From contig DEWI01000100.1 of assembly GCA_002363575.1 (NCBI GenBank), positions 1 to 5,234 of the forward strand: a stretch of 5,234 nucleotides of DNA, read 5' to 3'. A program made the position numbers and the translations under genes. Shown here piece after piece: positions 4,111 to 5,234 of the stretch (position 1 is the stretch's first letter; every line of letters starts with the position of its first letter). The notes under the pieces are model-generated. The model saw only the letters and a program-made list of their open reading frames with translations, searched no databases and was not told the DNA's origin. The DNA is from Verrucomicrobia bacterium UBA3214 (GTDB lineage: Bacteria > Verrucomicrobiota > Kiritimatiellia > RFP12 > UBA1067).

Positions 4111-5234
4111 ATGTACACACTCGGAATAGATTCCTCTACGCAAAGCATCAAGGCGCTCGTTTACGACAGCGCAGAGCGGCGCGCAGTCGCTTCCGCCAGC
4201 GTGAATTTCGGCGCGGAGCTGCCGCAATTCGGCTCCCCCGACGGCTTCCTGCCATGCGCGGACGCTAGCATTCGCCACGCCGATCCGCTCATGTGGCTGG
4301 CGGCGCTCGATCTCGTCCTCTCGAAGCTCCAAAAGGTTTTTCCTGTATCGCAAATCGAGGCTGTCGGCGGCGACGGCCAGCAACATGGCAGCGTATATCT
4401 GAACAGCCGCTGGGAGGGCGCGCTCGCCGCGCTCGATCCATCCAAGGAGCTGGGCGAACAGCTCGCGCCGTGCCTGGCGAGGAAAACTTCGCCGATTTGG
4501 ATGGATACATCGACAGGCGAGGAATGCCGCATCCTCAACAGCGCATACGGCGAGGCGCTGCAACGGCGCACCGGCTCGCCGGCGATAGAGCGCTTTACCG
4601 GCCCGCAGATAATGAAGTTCGCCAGACGCGAGCCGGAGCGCTACGCCGCAACCCGGCGCATTCATCTCGTTTCGTCCTTCCTCGCGTCCGTACTCGCCGG
4701 CGAAGATGCGCCTGTGGATGCGGGAGACGGCGCGGGCATGAACCTCCTCGATCTGCACACGCTTTCTTGGGACCGGGAGTTTTGCGACGCCGTCGCCGGC
4801 GATCTCGCCGGCAGGCTTCCGGAAGTCGTGGCCCGCCCTTGCGACAGACCGATGCGGCTTTGCAGGTACTTCGCGAAATACGGTCTGCGGCCGGGAATCC
4901 CCGTCCTGCCGTTCACCGGCGACAATCCTGCTTCGCTGGTGGGAACGCGCGCGGACAAGCCCGGCGTGGCGGTCCTTTCGCTCGGCACGAGCGATGTGTT
5001 TTTCGCGGCGATGGAGCGTTTCCATACCGATCCCGGAGGGTGCGGACACGTCTTCGGGAATCCTTCCGGCGGATTTATGAGCCTTGCGTGCGTCAAAAAC
5101 GGTTCGCTCGCGCGCGAGCGCGTCCGCAAGGAGCTTGGCGTGGACTGGAAGTTTTTCGACGAGACGGCTTTCGAACGCACGCCGCCGGGGAACGACGGCA
5201 TGCGGGCGTTTCCTTTCTTCGAGACGGAGATTAC
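4111..5234 (+). CDS. xylB: Xylulokinase, FGGY family, XYLB-like (3' truncated)
   Basis: The frame is open from 4111 to the window edge, giving 374 residues, about 70% of a full enzyme (human XYLB is 536). FGGY kinases phosphorylate sugars with ATP; xylulokinase makes xylulose 5-phosphate for the pentose phosphate pathway in the cytoplasm. Motifs in order are LGIDSSTQSIKALVYD (4-19), the phosphate-1 loop; GDGQQHGSVY (87-96); IWMDTST (129-135); ERFTGPQI (161-168); LVSSF (186-190); GDGAGMNLLD (205-214) with D206 the likely catalytic base; FTGDNPASL (268-276); LSLGTSD (289-295), the ATP-binding region; and VKNGSLARE (328-336). These match the animal and fungal XYLB pattern (STQ, GQQHGS, DGSGMNLL, FTGDNPASL, KNGS) better than E. 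coli XylB (GTS, GQMHG). Xylulose is the most likely substrate, but other ketoses cannot be excluded from sequence alone. Confidence 0.88.
   Translation, partial: MYTLGIDSSTQSIKALVYDSAERRAVASASVNFGAELPQFGSPDGFLPCADASIRHADPLMWLAALDLVLSKLQKVFPVSQIEAVGGDGQQHGSVYLNSRWEGALAALDPSKELGEQLAPCLARKTSPIWMDTSTGEECRILNSAYGEALQRRTGSPAIERFTGPQIMKFARREPERYAATRRIHLVSSFLASVLAGEDAPVDAGDGAGMNLLDLHTLSWDREFCDAVAGDLAGRLPEVVARPCDRPMRLCRYFAKYGLRPGIPVLPFTGDNPASLVGTRADKPGVAVLSLGTSDVFFAAMERFHTDPGGCGHVFGNPSGGFMSLACVKNGSLARERVRKELGVDWKFFDETAFERTPPGNDGMRAFPFFETEI

Noticed and set aside
3997..5049. 350-codon open frame on the - strand opposite the kinase
   Set aside because: The + strand carries all FGGY motifs uninterrupted to the window end. 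The antisense product is Arg/Ala-rich with no known motif.

Overview
The window is GC-rich and gene-dense, and every supported gene lies on the + strand. It looks like a bacterial chromosome. Two cell-cycle/cell-shape genes are followed by sugar-metabolism genes and a secreted or membrane-anchored nuclease. I see no phage, transposase, CRISPR, tRNA or rRNA signal. The gene mix (ftsK next to a rodZ-type gene, a small CPxC zinc-ribbon protein, a XYLB-like xylulokinase) would fit a PVC-group bacterium (Verrucomicrobiota, Kiritimatiellota or Lentisphaerota). That assignment is a low-confidence guess from gene content, not something the sequence proves.

Layout: (1) 1-468 is the 3' end of ftsK, with the KOPS-reading gamma winged helix followed by an unusual acidic tail. 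(2) 465-1685 is a rodZ-like gene whose ATG overlaps the ftsK stop (ATGA), so the two are probably translationally coupled. (3) A near-consensus sigma-70 promoter (TTTACT, 17 bp, TATAAT) sits across the end of rodZ and drives (4) nagB, 1778-2557, glucosamine-6-phosphate deaminase, which has its own leader and ribosome binding site. (5) About 170 bp after nagB hold a long imperfect palindrome and a near-duplicated 17-bp segment that contains two start codons. (6) 2729-2959 encodes a 76-residue zinc-ribbon protein, followed after 7 bp by (7) 2967-4031, a membrane-anchored or lipoprotein DNA/RNA non-specific endonuclease with a complete active-site set. (8) A GC-rich hairpin after the nuclease separates it from (9) 4111 to the window end, a 3'-truncated FGGY kinase that resembles animal XYLB xylulokinase.

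Functionally, ftsK and rodZ belong to chromosome segregation, division and MreB-linked cell-shape control. NagB sends amino sugars into glycolysis, and the kinase would send xylulose into the pentose phosphate pathway; both suit a polysaccharide or glycan degrader. The zinc-ribbon and nuclease genes look like one small operon of unknown physiological role, perhaps extracellular nucleic acid breakdown. Nothing here is clearly a new defence or mobile system. The points most worth checking are the zinc-ribbon/nuclease pair, the repeat-rich leader before it, the XYLB-like kinase and the reduced C-terminus of RodZ.
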